Part shown: positions 32,529-42,891 of the stretch, in pieces | Layout of the letters: the number at the start of each line of letters is the position of its first letter | Position numbering within the stretch: the stretch's first letter is position 1 | NCBI GenBank assembly: GCA_003133245.1 | Contig: PKWM01000031.1 | Span: 37,341 to 101,340, forward strand | Reading direction: 5' to 3' | Length of the DNA stretch: 64,000 nt | DNA from: Rhodoferax sp. | GTDB lineage: Bacteria; Pseudomonadota; Gammaproteobacteria; Burkholderiales; Burkholderiaceae_C | The notes under the pieces: model-generated | Database searches by the model: none | Seen by the model: only the letters and a program-made list of their open reading frames with translations | What the model was told of the DNA's origin: nothing | Made by a program: the position numbers and the translations under genes

Positions 32529-32972
32529 ATGTACAAGCACCTTTTTGTGCCCGTTGAAGGATCTGAGCTCTCCCACCGTGCCATGGATGGCAGTATTGAG
32601 CTCGCCCTGCAATTGGGTGCCCGCATTACCGGATTTGTTGTAGAACCAGATCTGCCACTTTCAACAATGACCGGAGATCGCAGCGAGTTCACGGATCGCG
32701 TCAAGAGCCATGAAGCCAAAAACGAAGCTCACGCCGCTGCCTTGATGCAGCAGTTTGAAAAGCGTGCATTGGACGCCGGAGTGGCTTTCAAAGCACATCA
32801 GACGACTTCCTATGCGGTAGGTCAATCGATTGTGAACCAGGCAGAAAAATCAGGCTGCGACATGATTGTCATGGTGTCACACAGCCGCAGCCGGGTAGGG
32901 AAATTCGTATTTGGCTCGCACACCAAGGATGTCATTATCGAAAGCAAGCTGCCGGTGCTTGTATTGCGCTGA
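32529..32972 (+). CDS. Universal stress protein (UspA family)
   Basis: 147 residues: begins YKHLFVPVEGSELSHRAM, ends with SHSRSRVGKFVFGSHTKDVI and LPVLVLR; the GX2GX9GS nucleotide-binding pattern is weakly kept (SRSRVGKFVFGSHT). Cytoplasmic stress protein; probable ATP-binding is inferred. GAGGAG lies 10 bases before the ATG. A hairpin terminator follows at 33085. Confidence 0.88.
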   Translation: MYKHLFVPVEGSELSHRAMDGSIELALQLGARITGFVVEPDLPLSTMTGDRSEFTDRVKSHEAKNEAHAAALMQQFEKRALDAGVAFKAHQTTSYAVGQSIVNQAEKSGCDMIVMVSHSRSRVGKFVFGSHTKDVIIESKLPVLVLR

Positions 32973-33084
32973 TGCGGGTGTCCATCATCACATGTGTTGT
33001 GGCTAGTTTTTGGGGCATTCGCACACCGTAACGTATTTTACCAAAAAGGGCAAAAAGTGTGTAAGTGGTGTGCAACAAAAAAAC

Positions 33085-33110
33085 AGCCACTTTTTGAGTG
33101 GCTATTTTTA
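33085..33110 (+). terminator. Terminator, probably bidirectional (uspA and tRNA)
   Basis: AGCCACT (33085-33091) pairs with AGTGGCT (33097-33103), loop TTTTG, followed by ATTTTTA on the plus strand. On the minus strand the hairpin is followed by GTTTTTTTG, so it can also end the tRNA transcript. Confidence 0.85.
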
Positions 33111-33140
33111 CTGCAACCTGTTGTTATTAAACAGGAATTT

Positions 33141-33217
33141 TGGTAGGCCGTGTAGGACTTGAACCTACGACCAAAGGATTATGAGTCCTCTGCTCTAACC
33201 AACTGAGCTAACGGCCC
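33141..33217 (-). tRNA. tRNA with anticodon CAT (Met or lysidine-type Ile2)
   Basis: 77 bases including an encoded CCA. Acceptor GGGCCGT pairs with ACGGCCT (one G-T pair); anticodon stem-loop GGACTCATAATCC; T arm GTAGGTTCAAGTCCTAC. The variable region TTGGTCG is like tRNA-Ile2, whose CAT is modified to lysidine, but elongator tRNA-Met cannot be excluded from sequence alone. A copy of its 3' half lies at 31844-31888. Confidence 0.92.
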
Positions 33218-33241
33218 GACTGAAGCGAGGATTGTAGATGC

Positions 33242-34246
33242 CTACTTGTGGTGGCTCAGGGCGTTGCTGACCAATTTGGACGTGATATCGACAATCTGGA
33301 TCATGCGGTCATAGGCCATACGAGTCGGGCCGATGACGCCCAGGGTGCCAACCACCTGGCCATCGACTTCATAAGGCGCACTGACGATGGACAGGTCTTC
33401 AAACGGTACCACCTGGCTTTCGCCGCCAATAAAAATACGCACGCCATCGGCCTGGCCGGCAATATCGAGCAAGCGCATGAGCTGTGCTTTTTGCTCAAAC
33501 AGCTTGAAGGCGCGGCGCAGGTGACCCATGTCGTTTGAAAAATCACTGACCGCCAGCAAATTGCGCTCACCAGAGATCACCACTTCGTTTTGATCCTCTG
33601 AAGTAGCGTCGGAACTGACCGCCACGGCTGCGCTCATCAAACTGGCAATTTCCGAGCGCAGGGTCTCAACTTCGCTTTGCAAGCGTTCACGCACCTGCTC
33701 AATCGTCAACCCAACGTAATTGCGGTTGAGGTAATTAGCGGCCTCCACCAACTGGGTTTGGGAATAATCCACCTCGGTAAAAATAACCCGGTTTTGCACA
33801 TCTCCGTCAGGCGAAACAATGATGACCAAAAAACGCCGCTCAGACAGTCGTAAAAATTCAATGTGACGAAAGACGGAAGAGCGCCGCGGCGCTATCACCA
33901 CGCCGACAAACTGCGAAAGACTGGAGAGCAAGTTGGCCGCATTGGAGATCACTTTTTGCGGTTGATCGGCCGCCAGACGGTGCGCCGCAAACTGTCCACG
34001 CTGCACCGTGAGCATGGTATCGACAAACAACCGGTAGCCACGCGTCGTTGGGACGCGTCCGGCCGAGTGGTGTGGGCTGGCAATCAGGCCAAGGTCTTCC
34101 AGATCGGACATTACATTGCGAACGGTGGCGGGCGATAATTCGAGGCCGGATGCTTTTGAGAGCGTGCGCGATCCCACCGGTTGCCCATCCGCAATGTAGC
34201 GCTCAACCAGCGCTTTCAATAACAACTTTGCACGGTCGTCCAGCAT
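33242..34246 (-). CDS. hrcA: Heat-inducible transcription repressor HrcA
   Basis: Represses groESL by binding CIRCE; its folding depends on GroEL, which gives a titration loop. 334 residues: N-terminal winged helix ([40 protein letters not shown]), the HrcA-specific [18 protein letters not shown], and a GAF-like effector part ending [23 protein letters not shown] site stands before groES at 18668 in this window. The gene is divergent from nadK with 28 bases between the starts. Confidence 0.97.
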   Translation of the reverse strand: MLDDRAKLLLKALVERYIADGQPVGSRTLSKASGLELSPATVRNVMSDLEDLGLIASPHHSAGRVPTTRGYRLFVDTMLTVQRGQFAAHRLAADQPQKVISNAANLLSSLSQFVGVVIAPRRSSVFRHIEFLRLSERRFLVIIVSPDGDVQNRVIFTEVDYSQTQLVEAANYLNRNYVGLTIEQVRERLQSEVETLRSEIASLMSAAVAVSSDATSEDQNEVVISGERNLLAVSDFSNDMGHLRRAFKLFEQKAQLMRLLDIAGQADGVRIFIGGESQVVPFEDLSIVSAPYEVDGQVVGTLGVIGPTRMAYDRMIQIVDITSKLVSNALSHHK

Positions 34247-34274
34247 GAAGGCATTTTAGTGATGTAATTTGCGC

Positions 34275-35171
34275 ATGAAATCAAAATTCCAGTGCGTTGC
34301 GCTGATTGGCAAATATCAGGCTTTGGCCTCAGGTGCGAGCGGCGCGTCATCCCGGTGCGCGCTGGAGGACGTTGCCGATTTTTTGCTCACCCAGGATTGC
34401 AAAGTGGTGTTTGAGCAAGACACAGCGCACAACATGGGCATTTCAACTCATCCAGTATTGAGCGTTGCTGCCATCGGAGCGCAATGCGATCTGGGACTGG
34501 TAGTCGGCGGTGACGGAACCATGCTCGGCATTGGCCGCCAATTGGCGCATTTTGGTGTGCCGCTGATCGGCATCAACCAAGGGCGACTGGGCTTCATCAC
34601 CGACATCCCGTTTGCCAGCTTCGCCGCCACGTTGGCACCCATCTTGCAGGGCGAATTTGAAGAGGACCACCGCAGCCTGATCCGCGCCCGGGTCATGCGT
34701 GAGGGCAAATGTGTACTGGATGCCTTGGCCATGAACGATGTGGTCGTCAACCGTGGCGCCGCTTCGGGCATGGTCGAATTGCGGATTGAAGTGGACGGTC
34801 ATTTTGTGGCGAACCAGCGCGCCGATGGCTTGATCATCGCCACGCCCACGGGCTCCACGGCTTACGCGCTGTCGGCCGGCGGGCCGATGCTGCACCCGTC
34901 GATCCCTGGCTGGGTGCTGGTGCCGATCGCGCCGCATACTTTGTCCAACCGGCCGATCGTCCTGTCCAACATTACGGAAATTGCGATTGAAATCGTGGCC
35001 GGTCGCGATGCCAGCGCCAGTTTCGACACGCAGTCCCTGGCCTCGCTGCTGCACGGCGACCGCATCGTGGTAACGCGCTCAAAACATCATGTGCGGTTTT
35101 TACACCCCAAAGGCTGGTCTTACTTTGACACCTTGCGCCAAAAATTGCACTGGAATCAGGGAGTGGCTTGA
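34275..35171 (+). CDS. nadK: NAD kinase
   Basis: Makes NADP from NAD with ATP or polyphosphate. 298 residues with the hallmark [29 protein letters not shown] and [22 protein letters not shown] at 34275 is preferred over a TTG two codons upstream. Its stop overlaps the recN start, so nadK and recN are translationally coupled. Confidence 0.97.
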   Translation: MKSKFQCVALIGKYQALASGASGASSRCALEDVADFLLTQDCKVVFEQDTAHNMGISTHPVLSVAAIGAQCDLGLVVGGDGTMLGIGRQLAHFGVPLIGINQGRLGFITDIPFASFAATLAPILQGEFEEDHRSLIRARVMREGKCVLDALAMNDVVVNRGAASGMVELRIEVDGHFVANQRADGLIIATPTGSTAYALSAGGPMLHPSIPGWVLVPIAPHTLSNRPIVLSNITEIAIEIVAGRDASASFDTQSLASLLHGDRIVVTRSKHHVRFLHPKGWSYFDTLRQKLHWNQGVA

Positions 35172-36826
35172 GTGTGAGCTTAAAACGTATCGTCTTGCGC
35201 GATTTCGTCATTGTGAGCGAGTTCGATCTTGAACTGGGCAACGGCTTTAGCGTGCTCACCGGCGAGACTGGCGCCGGCAAATCGATCCTGATCGGCGCGC
35301 TGCAATTCGCGACCGGTGGCCGCTCCGATGTGGGTCTGATCCGCGAAGGCAGCCAGCGCACCGACGTCAGCGCTGAGTTCGATGCCAGCGCCGCCACGGC
35401 AGGCTGGCTGGAAGAGGCCGGATTTGAAATCGGCGACGGCCTGTTGTTGCGCCGCACGCTTGACAGTCAAGGCAAAAGCCGCGCCTGGATCAATGGCAGC
35501 CCCGCCACCGCGACCCAATTGCGCGAAGTCGGCGAACAACTGCTCGATATTTATGGCCAGCACGCCTGGCAAAGTCTGACCCGCTCGGACGCCGTGCGCA
35601 GCCTGCTCGACGCCTACGCCAAGGTCTCAAGCGACAAACTGGCAACGCTGTGGCAACACTGGCGCCAATCTGAAAGCGATCTTGCGCAAGCTATTGGCGC
35701 ACAAGCATCGCGCAAGCAGGAGCATGAGCGCCTGGCTTGGCAAATTGACGAAGTTGAAAAGCTGGCGCCGCTGGCCGATGAGTGGGACGCGCTTAACACC
35801 GAGCATGGCAGACTCTCCAACGCACAAGCCCTGCTCGATGCCGCCCAGGGCGCCCTGCAAGCGCTCGATGATGACGAGCGCGCCGGCGCACTCAGCGCAC
35901 TTAACAATGCCTGCCAGCTGCTCCAGCCGCAGGAGCATCTGGAACCTGTTTTCAGAGAAATAGCAGAAACCTTGTCTTCCAGCCTGGCGCAGGTGCAAGA
36001 CAGCATTCATTCGCTGCGGGCTTATCTGCGCAAAACCGCACCCGACCCCGGGCGTCTGAGTCAACTTGACGAGCGTATGGCCGCTTGGCTGGCGCTGGCC
36101 CGGCGCTACCGAACAGCGCCAGCGGAGTTGGCGCATTTGCTGGCCTCCTGGAAACAAGAACTTGAAAACCTCGATGCCGCTGCCGATCTGGCTGGCCTGC
36201 AGGTCAGTCAGGCGGCCGCGCTCGGCGCCTATAGCCAGGAAGCCAAACTGCTCTCCAAAGCTCGCCAGGTCGCCGCGCCGCGGCTGGCCCAAGCCATCAC
36301 CCAAGCCATGCAAGGTTTGGGTATGGCGGGCGGCCAGTTTGAAGTGGCTCTGCAAAAATCAGCGCAACCCATGCAGAGTGGCCTGGAAGATGTCAGCTTT
36401 CTGGTCGCCGGGCATGCTGGCAGCACGCCCCGCCCCGTCAGCAAAGTGGCTTCCGGCGGTGAGCTCTCGCGTCTGGCGCTGGCCATTGCCATCACCACTA
36501 GCCAGCTCGGCACCGCGCAGACGCTGATTTTTGACGAAGTTGACGCCGGCGTGGGGGGTGCCGTGGCCGAGACCGTGGGTCGGCTCTTGAAGAAATTAGG
36601 TGCTGACCGGCAGGTTCTGGCGGTTACCCACCTGCCCCAGGTGGCGAGCTGCGCAGATCACCATTTGGTTGTGACCAAGCAGTCGCATGATCATTCGACC
36701 ACCAGCTCCGTCAGCGCAGTTCAAGGCGAACAGCGGGTGGCGGAAGTGGCGCGCATGCTGGGTGGCCAAAAGATAATGGGCGCGACACTGGCGCACGCCA
36801 GGGAAATGCTGCAGGCCTGGGAATAA
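35168..36826 (+). CDS. recN: DNA repair protein RecN
   Basis: SMC-like ATPase acting in double-strand-break repair. 552 residues: Walker [17 protein letters not shown] near the N-terminus, a long coiled-coil middle, and [14 protein letters not shown] (signature) with [12 protein letters not shown] (Walker B) near the C-terminus. The start is TTG overlapping the nadK stop, or GTG two codons later; no ATG fits. Confidence 0.95.
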   Translation: MSVSLKRIVLRDFVIVSEFDLELGNGFSVLTGETGAGKSILIGALQFATGGRSDVGLIREGSQRTDVSAEFDASAATAGWLEEAGFEIGDGLLLRRTLDSQGKSRAWINGSPATATQLREVGEQLLDIYGQHAWQSLTRSDAVRSLLDAYAKVSSDKLATLWQHWRQSESDLAQAIGAQASRKQEHERLAWQIDEVEKLAPLADEWDALNTEHGRLSNAQALLDAAQGALQALDDDERAGALSALNNACQLLQPQEHLEPVFREIAETLSSSLAQVQDSIHSLRAYLRKTAPDPGRLSQLDERMAAWLALARRYRTAPAELAHLLASWKQELENLDAAADLAGLQVSQAAALGAYSQEAKLLSKARQVAAPRLAQAITQAMQGLGMAGGQFEVALQKSAQPMQSGLEDVSFLVAGHAGSTPRPVSKVASGGELSRLALAIAITTSQLGTAQTLIFDEVDAGVGGAVAETVGRLLKKLGADRQVLAVTHLPQVASCADHHLVVTKQSHDHSTTSSVSAVQGEQRVAEVARMLGGQKIMGATLAHAREMLQAWE

Positions 36827-36830
36827 CGAC

Positions 36831-37748
36831 ATGAAAATCGAGACAGATAAGTTGCAGATCTTGCTCATCACCGGCATGTCGGGTTCAGGTAAATCGGTGG
36901 CGCTCAACGCGCTTGAGGACTTCGGTTTTTTTTGTATTGACAACCTGCCGCCTGAACTGCTGGTACCCCTTGTGGCGCTGGAGAAAGCCCATCAAGCCAG
37001 TCGCGTGGCGATTGCCATCGATGTTCGCACTGCAGCCTCACTGCCCTTGATTCCAGAGCAGCTTGCAGTCATTCAACAACAGGGGGTGATGGTCAAGTCG
37101 CTGTTTCTGGACGCCACCACCGAAACGCTGGTGCGGCGCTATTCTGAAACCCGACGCAAGCATCCACTGTCCCAGGCGGCGCCCGATCACCCGGTCAATA
37201 ACCAGCGCCGCGCATTGGTCGAAGCGATTGAACTTGAACGGGAACTACTGGCTGATTTGCGCGAACACGCCCACATCATCGATACCAGCATTATTCGTCC
37301 GGCGCAATTGCAGAGTTACGTCAAAGCACTGATGGCCAGGCCGAGCGAGCAGATGATACTGGTGTTTGAGTCTTTCGCCTTCAAGCGCGGCGTGCCGGGT
37401 GATGCCGATTACGTGTTTGACGTGCGCATGCTGGCCAATCCACACTATGAAAGCGAGCTGCGCCTCCTGACCGGCCGGGATGCGCCGGTGGCAGATTTTT
37501 TGCGAGCGCAGCCAGATGTTGTTGAAATGCTGGAATATATCCAGCGATTCCTGGGCCGCTGGCTGGATGCGATGGCGCGCGATCACCGCAGCTATGTCAC
37601 CGTGGCCATTGGCTGCACCGGCGGCCAGCACCGCTCGGTTTTCCTGGTGGAGCAATTGGCAAAGTTGTTTGCCGACAAATGGGTCACGCTCAAACGCCAC
37701 CGGGAACTCGAAACTAATCCGACAGACGCTGGGCCAGCAACTTCCTGA
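36831..37748 (+). CDS. rapZ: RNase adapter protein RapZ / nucleotide-binding YvcJ family
   Basis: 305 residues. Walker A GMSGSGKS at 15-22, then [12 protein letters not shown], and the conserved C-terminal domain with [20 protein letters not shown] and [17 protein letters not shown]. In enterobacteria RapZ guides RNase E to small RNAs that control glucosamine-6-phosphate synthase; whether it does so here is unknown. It starts 4 bases after recN and overlaps the convergent mutY end by 35 bases. Confidence 0.93.
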   Translation: MKIETDKLQILLITGMSGSGKSVALNALEDFGFFCIDNLPPELLVPLVALEKAHQASRVAIAIDVRTAASLPLIPEQLAVIQQQGVMVKSLFLDATTETLVRRYSETRRKHPLSQAAPDHPVNNQRRALVEAIELERELLADLREHAHIIDTSIIRPAQLQSYVKALMARPSEQMILVFESFAFKRGVPGDADYVFDVRMLANPHYESELRLLTGRDAPVADFLRAQPDVVEMLEYIQRFLGRWLDAMARDHRSYVTVAIGCTGGQHRSVFLVEQLAKLFADKWVTLKRHRELETNPTDAGPATS

Positions 37749-38751
37749 CCGGCGCGGGCAGACCCAACCTGGGCCATGCATCCGCGCCAACCCATTGCCC
37801 CGGTAAGCGCGCCATGGCGCTGGTTGGCACTTGCAGACGCACCGGGTGCAGATACAAATCTTTGTGGGTCAATATGTGGGTCAATGGCGCAGAGTCATGC
37901 AGCGCAGGGCGATAGTGGACCGGCACCGCCGCTCTGAGCGCCTCACGGCTGTCAAACCAGGGGAAACAATAGAGCCCCGCCCAAACGCCGGGGCTGGGGC
38001 GCTGGCTCAGCCACACCGATGCATCTGCACGCTGCGCCCATAGCAGCCAGATTGTCTGCGTGCTGCGTTTGAGTTTGCGGTTTTTCACAGGGTAGCGTTC
38101 GGGTTGGTCCAAATACCGTGCCGCGCACGCCTGAGCCACAGGGCAAGCCTCACAGTTAGGATTTTTGGCAGTGCAAACCATGGCCCCCAGATCCATCACG
38201 CCTTGCGTGTAACGCGGCATGGTCTGCGCCAAATCATGCAGAGGCAGCAATTCGAACGCCTTGTCCCAAAGCCGCCGCTCATTGGCAGCAACGGCCAGAT
38301 CAGCATCAAAACCCAGTACGCGAGTCAGCAAGCGTTTGACATTGCCGTCCAGAATAGCAACGCGCTCAGAAAAACACAGGGCCGCGATGGCGCCCGCTGT
38401 AGAACGGCCAATGCCGGGCAGTGTTTGCAGCTGCTGTGCAGTATGCGGAAATACACCGCTATGCAGCCCCATCACTTTGACCGCGCAGGAATGGAGGTTG
38501 CGTGCGCGGCTGTAATAACCCAGGCCACTCCACAAACTCAGCACATCGTCGAGCGTGGCTGCGGCCAGTGATCCGAGCGTTGGAAAGCGCTCCAGGAAAC
38601 GTGGAAAATAACCCAGAACGGTTGCTACCTGGGTCTGCTGCAGCATGATTTCAGACAGCCACACGCGGTAAGGATCGCGCACGTTCTGCCAAGGCAAATC
38701 ATTGCGGCCATGTGCTTTTTGCCAGCGCACGACTTGAGTAGAAAATTTCAT
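37714..38751 (-). CDS. mutY: Adenine DNA glycosylase
   Basis: Removes adenine mispaired with 8-oxoguanine. 345 residues: catalytic Glu34 in [12 protein letters not shown], HhH-GPD segment [15 protein letters not shown] with the catalytic Asp in [11 protein letters not shown], a [4Fe-4S] site with C-x6-C-x2-C-x5-C ([17 protein letters not shown]), and a C-terminal NUDIX-like domain. The ATG at 38751 overlaps the mutM stop as ATGA, which decides the start against two further ones upstream. Confidence 0.96.
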   Translation of the reverse strand: MKFSTQVVRWQKAHGRNDLPWQNVRDPYRVWLSEIMLQQTQVATVLGYFPRFLERFPTLGSLAAATLDDVLSLWSGLGYYSRARNLHSCAVKVMGLHSGVFPHTAQQLQTLPGIGRSTAGAIAALCFSERVAILDGNVKRLLTRVLGFDADLAVAANERRLWDKAFELLPLHDLAQTMPRYTQGVMDLGAMVCTAKNPNCEACPVAQACAARYLDQPERYPVKNRKLKRSTQTIWLLWAQRADASVWLSQRPSPGVWAGLYCFPWFDSREALRAAVPVHYRPALHDSAPLTHILTHKDLYLHPVRLQVPTSAMARLPGQWVGADAWPRLGLPAPVRKLLAQRLSD

Positions 38752-39560
38752 GTCTGGCATTTGGGGCAATAAAACGTTGAGCGCTGACCCTGGCGCAGGG
38801 TTTTAATCGGTGCCCCGCAAGCCCGGCACGGCTGCCCGGCACGGGCATAAACCATGGTCTCAAACTGAAAATGCCCATTGACCCCGCTGGCACTGGAGAA
38901 GTTGCGCAGTGTGCTGCCGCCTTTGGCCACCGCACGCGTGAGTACATCCCGGATCGCCGCATGAAGTTTGGCAGCGCGTGCCCGGGTCAGGCGCGCAGCG
39001 CTCAGGGTCGGCCTGATACCAGCCCAGAACAAGGCCTCCGAGGCATAAATATTACCGACTCCCACCACCACATCGCCGGCCAGCAGGACTTGCTTGATCG
39101 CCGCCTTGCGCCGCTTTAGTTGAGCCTGGAACTGCCCGACTTCAAAACTCTCCGATAGCGGCTCCATGCCAAGTTTCCCAAGCAGCTTGCACGCCATCGG
39201 AGCGTCTTCGCTATCGACATAAACCACGGCGCCGAACCGACGTGGGTCCTTGAGTCGCAAACTGCCACGGGAGGTCACCATTTCAAAATGATCATGACTG
39301 CCAGCGGCTGGCAGGTGGTCGGCAAATTGCAAGCTGCCAGACATACCCAGATGCACCAGCAGCAAACCCCCGTCCAAATCAATCAGCAAATATTTACCGC
39401 GACGGCGCACGCCCTGCACGAATCGTCCTGTCAGTTGGGTAACACGACAGCCCAAAGGCCAGCGCAAGGCTTTACCCAGATGAGCCGACACCACTTTTGC
39501 ACCCGTAATTCGGCCCGCAAAACTGAGGCGTGTCACTTCGACTTCAGGTAATTCAGGCAT
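38748..39560 (-). CDS. mutM: Formamidopyrimidine-DNA glycosylase
   Basis: Removes 8-oxoguanine from DNA opposite cytosine. 270 residues: catalytic N-terminus PELPEVEV, the helix-two-turn-helix region [19 protein letters not shown], and a C-terminal zinc finger C-x2-C ... C-x2-C (CRACG ... CPKC). Overlaps mutY by 4 bases, so both arms of the oxidised-guanine repair system are made together. Confidence 0.97.
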   Translation of the reverse strand: MPELPEVEVTRLSFAGRITGAKVVSAHLGKALRWPLGCRVTQLTGRFVQGVRRRGKYLLIDLDGGLLLVHLGMSGSLQFADHLPAAGSHDHFEMVTSRGSLRLKDPRRFGAVVYVDSEDAPMACKLLGKLGMEPLSESFEVGQFQAQLKRRKAAIKQVLLAGDVVVGVGNIYASEALFWAGIRPTLSAARLTRARAAKLHAAIRDVLTRAVAKGGSTLRNFSSASGVNGHFQFETMVYARAGQPCRACGAPIKTLRQGQRSTFYCPKCQT

Positions 39561-39598
39561 GCGTGAATTTTTTTACTGGCATGGATTATTATCGACCG

Positions 39599-41335
39599 AT
39601 GTTGCATCTCAACCGTTTCCCCCTCCTTGTCGCATTGGTTTTTGCACTCGGCACGAATGCACAAACGGCAGCTGAAAAAGTCGTCGCCCCTGCCAATTCA
39701 GCACTCGACAGCAAACTTTTTTATCAGCTTTTGCTGGGGGAACTGAACGCCCACGAAGGCGAGCCGGGTACCGCCTATTCGCTGATTCTTGACGCGGCGC
39801 GAAAGACCAATGATCCCAGGCTGTACCAGCGGGCGGTCGATATTGCGCTGCAAGCGCGCTCGGGCGATTCAGCGCTACAGGCCGCCCGGGCCTGGAAACA
39901 GGCCTTGCCAGCCTCAAGAGAAGCCAATCAATACCTGTTGCAGATATTGATTGGCCTCAACCGTATTGCCGAGACAGTGGAACCCCTCAAGAAAGAAATT
40001 GCAGCGACCAAGCCAAGAGACCGGGCGGCGGCCATCGCGGCCATGGCCCGCTACTTCGAACGCGCCAGTGACAAAAAACTTGCGGCCAGCACGGTCGAGC
40101 AAGCGTTGGCCGAATACTTGGAGCAACCCGTTTTTGGCGTGTCGGCCTGGGTCGTTATTGGGCGACTGCGTTTGGCTGCGGGAGAAAGCAGTCAAGCGCT
40201 GGGCGCAGCCCGCAAAGCGCAGGCATTGGACGCAAAAGCCGAGGCACCCGTGTTGCTCGCCCTGTCGCTGATGAGTCCTAAAACGCCGCAAGCCGAAGCC
40301 TTGGTAATGCAGTATCTCAAAGGTCAAGCACCCACTGAAGTGAGAATGGAATATGCCCGCGTTTTGCTCAACGCAGAACGCTACACCGAAGCGTTAACGC
40401 AATTGCAACTCATCACCGCTGAGAAACCCGACTACCTGCAAGCATGGCTTATAACGGGCGTCCTCGAATTGCAAACTGGAAAACCCGCTGCTGCTGAGCA
40501 GGCCCTCAAACGCTATATTGAACTGGCAGCGTCTGGCACAAACAACGCCCCGCGCGCAGCGACTGATCGTGGTTTAACTCAGGCTTATCTGACACTGGCT
40601 CAAATTGCAGAGCAGAGGCAAGATTTCCCGGCAGCCGATGCCTGGCTCAAGCGCATTGAGCGCAGCGAAGACCTGTTGAGCGCCCAACTACGCCGCGCCG
40701 CCCTGCTTGGCCGACAAGGCAAAATCGAAGAGGCGCGCCAACTCATTCGCAGTCAACCTGAGAAATCTCCAGCCGATGCCCGGCTGAAAATTGCGGCTGA
40801 AATCGAGTTGCTGCGGGGTAGTAAGCGATACCAGGAAGCCTACCAGTTGCTCGCGCAGGCCAGCGCCAGCAATCCTGATGATTTTGACCTGATTTACGAC
40901 CAGGCTATGCTGGCCGAGAAATTGGGCAATCTGGAAGAAATGGAACGCTTGCTGCGCAAAATAATTGCCGCCCAACCGACCTATCCGCACGCCTATAACG
41001 CGCTCGGCTACGCCCTGGCCGAACACAACACGCGCCTGGACGAAGCCAAACAACTCATTTTGAAGGCGCTGGAATACGCGCCTGGCGATCCCTTTATCAC
41101 TGACAGCCTGGGTTGGGTTGAGTTTCGCAGTGGCAACCTGACGCAGGCCGAGTCCATCCTTCGGGGTGCCTTCCAGGCCCGACCTGACGCCGAAATCGCC
41201 GCCCATTTAGGTGAAGTTTTATGGACCATGGGGCGACGGCAAGATGCCCTGGAAACCTGGCAAGAAGGCCTCAAAATCAACACCGAAAACGAGACCTTGC
41301 TGGAAACGCTCAAGCGCCTGCAGGTTAAGCTGTGA
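39599..41335 (+). CDS. Exported tetratricopeptide-repeat protein
   Basis: 578 residues with a signal peptide (LNRFPLLVALVFALGTNAQT) and many TPR helices through the rest (for example AYNALGYALAEHNTRLDEAK and ITDSLGWVEFRSGNLTQAES near the C-terminus). Probably a periplasmic or outer-membrane scaffold of the BamD/PilF-like sort. The ATG at 39599 gives the cleanest signal; one at 39581 is an alternative. It overlaps lolB by 4 bases, and the lolB, ispE, prs region follows in the standard betaproteobacterial order. Confidence 0.9.
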   Translation: MLHLNRFPLLVALVFALGTNAQTAAEKVVAPANSALDSKLFYQLLLGELNAHEGEPGTAYSLILDAARKTNDPRLYQRAVDIALQARSGDSALQAARAWKQALPASREANQYLLQILIGLNRIAETVEPLKKEIAATKPRDRAAAIAAMARYFERASDKKLAASTVEQALAEYLEQPVFGVSAWVVIGRLRLAAGESSQALGAARKAQALDAKAEAPVLLALSLMSPKTPQAEALVMQYLKGQAPTEVRMEYARVLLNAERYTEALTQLQLITAEKPDYLQAWLITGVLELQTGKPAAAEQALKRYIELAASGTNNAPRAATDRGLTQAYLTLAQIAEQRQDFPAADAWLKRIERSEDLLSAQLRRAALLGRQGKIEEARQLIRSQPEKSPADARLKIAAEIELLRGSKRYQEAYQLLAQASASNPDDFDLIYDQAMLAEKLGNLEEMERLLRKIIAAQPTYPHAYNALGYALAEHNTRLDEAKQLILKALEYAPGDPFITDSLGWVEFRSGNLTQAESILRGAFQARPDAEIAAHLGEVLWTMGRRQDALETWQEGLKINTENETLLETLKRLQVKL

Positions 41336-41838
41336 AGCCAAGGGCGAGCGCCGTTCATACGGTAACTTTGTTCATCATTTTATTGCTCGTTGGCTGCGCA
41401 ACACCAACAAGCGATAACTCAAATCAGTCTGAACGTCCATTTTGGCGTGGACGCCTGGCGCTCAAGTTTGAAGCGGCTCAAGGCCAGTCCGGACCGCAAT
41501 CGTTTAGCGCCGGATTTGAACTGAGCGGCAACCCGCAAACCGGCCAATTGACTCTGTACACACCGCTGGGGATAACGGCTGCCACGCTCTCATGGTCTTC
41601 CCAAAATGCTGTCCTGCAAGCCGATGGTGGTACCCGCTATTTCGCTTCGCTGGATGCCTCGATCAAAGAGGTGCTCGGCACCGAGATACCGGTAACGGCG
41701 TTCTTTGCCTGGCTGGCTGGCGAAAATATGGCGGTGGCGGGATGGCAGGCCGACCTGTCACAACACGCCACTGGCCGAATCACAGCCCAGCGCACAGAGC
41801 CTGGACCGCCAGCCGAAATCCGTCTGATACTGGATTAA
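41332..41838 (+). CDS. lolB: Outer-membrane lipoprotein LolB
   Basis: Receives lipoproteins from LolA and inserts them in the outer membrane. 168 residues with lipobox LLVGCATP; the body has FWRGRLALKFEAAQGQSGPQ, SFSAGFELSGNPQTGQLTLYTPLG and the C-terminal EIRLILD seen in LolB. Start GTG overlaps the stop of the TPR gene. Short LolB sequences are variable, so the call also rests on position before ispE. Confidence 0.88.
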   Translation: MKPRASAVHTVTLFIILLLVGCATPTSDNSNQSERPFWRGRLALKFEAAQGQSGPQSFSAGFELSGNPQTGQLTLYTPLGITAATLSWSSQNAVLQADGGTRYFASLDASIKEVLGTEIPVTAFFAWLAGENMAVAGWQADLSQHATGRITAQRTEPGPPAEIRLILD

Positions 41839-41859
41839 AAGGTCTGTTCCGCAAGTTAT

Positions 41860-42705
41860 ATGAAGATGCTCTACGATATCTCCGCGCCCGCCAAACTCAA
41901 CCTGTTTCTGCACATTACAGGCAGGCGACCCGATGGCTATCACTTGATCCAGTCTGTCTTTATGCTGATCGACTGGTGCGACACGCTGCATTTCGACCTT
42001 CGCAGGGACGGGGAAATCAGCCGTGAAGATATTGGTGCAGCTTTGCCAATTGATGACCTGGTTGTCCGGGCTGCGCGCACCCTAAAGGCAACCAGCGACA
42101 GTCCATTCGGGGTTCACATCGGCATTCAAAAACGCATCCCAACCCAGGCCGGCATGGGCGGTGGCTCGTCTGATGCGGCAACCACACTGCTGGCATTGAA
42201 CCGTCTGTGGCGACTCGGTTTTTCGCTGGAGAAGCTCTCACAGATCGGGTTGGAGTTGGGTGCTGATGTGCCGTTTTTTTTGGCTGGGCACAACGCCTGG
42301 GTCGAAGGTATCGGTGAAAAAATCAGCCCCATTGCACTGCCGCCGGACCACTTTTTAGTGCTTAAGCCAACGCAAGGGATCTCGACCAGCCTGATATTCT
42401 CCGACCCCGCCCTCAAGAGCAACAGTGAGACTGCTATAATTTCCGGCTTCGCTGCAGACGCCTTCGGTTTTGGTCGTAATGACTTGCAGTGTGTTGCCAA
42501 AAAGCTATGCCCCGGTGTGACCCAGGCCCTTGAATGGCTTGCCGCTCAAGGGCTCAGTGGTCGGATGACAGGCTCTGGCAGCGCGGTGTTTGCACAGGTG
42601 CTGCGACCGATTGATTTGACATGCATACCGAGTGAATTTCAAGTCAGGTTGTGCGAGAATTTGGACGTCCATCCCCTGTTGGGTTGGGCACAGAGTGATC
42701 GTTAA
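41860..42705 (+). CDS. ispE: 4-diphosphocytidyl-2-C-methyl-D-erythritol kinase
   Basis: GHMP kinase of the MEP isoprenoid pathway. 281 residues: APAKLNLFLHITGRRPDGYH at the start, ATP-binding glycine loop TQAGMGGGSSDAA, and MTGSGSAVFAQV near the C-terminus. Lies 21 bases after lolB and before tRNA-Gln. Confidence 0.96.
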   Translation: MKMLYDISAPAKLNLFLHITGRRPDGYHLIQSVFMLIDWCDTLHFDLRRDGEISREDIGAALPIDDLVVRAARTLKATSDSPFGVHIGIQKRIPTQAGMGGGSSDAATTLLALNRLWRLGFSLEKLSQIGLELGADVPFFLAGHNAWVEGIGEKISPIALPPDHFLVLKPTQGISTSLIFSDPALKSNSETAIISGFAADAFGFGRNDLQCVAKKLCPGVTQALEWLAAQGLSGRMTGSGSAVFAQVLRPIDLTCIPSEFQVRLCENLDVHPLLGWAQSDR

Positions 42706-42749
42706 TCGGGCAAATTTTCGGTTAGTGGCGTTTAGCTGCCAACCTGTGT

Positions 42750-42826
42750 AGGGGAGTCGCCAAGTTGGTTAAGGCACTGGATTTTGATTCCAGCATGCGA
42801 AGGTTCGAATCCTTCTTCCCCTGCCA
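42750..42826 (+). tRNA. tRNA-Gln (anticodon TTG)
   Basis: 77 bases with CCA encoded. Acceptor AGGGGAG with TTCCCCT, anticodon stem-loop CTGGATTTTGATTCCAG, T arm GAAGGTTCGAATCCTTC. Sits between ispE and prs. Confidence 0.97.
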
Positions 42827-42891
42827 AACATTAAGTTGTGCGTAGCAAACTTTGGGCGTACATGTGCAATCAATCAATCGCTGGAATACTC

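Noticed and set aside
31889..33140. A complete genomic island between the tRNA fragment and the tRNA
   Set aside because: Only about 1.25 kb, no integrase or mobility gene; kept as a possible remnant, not called as a mobile element.
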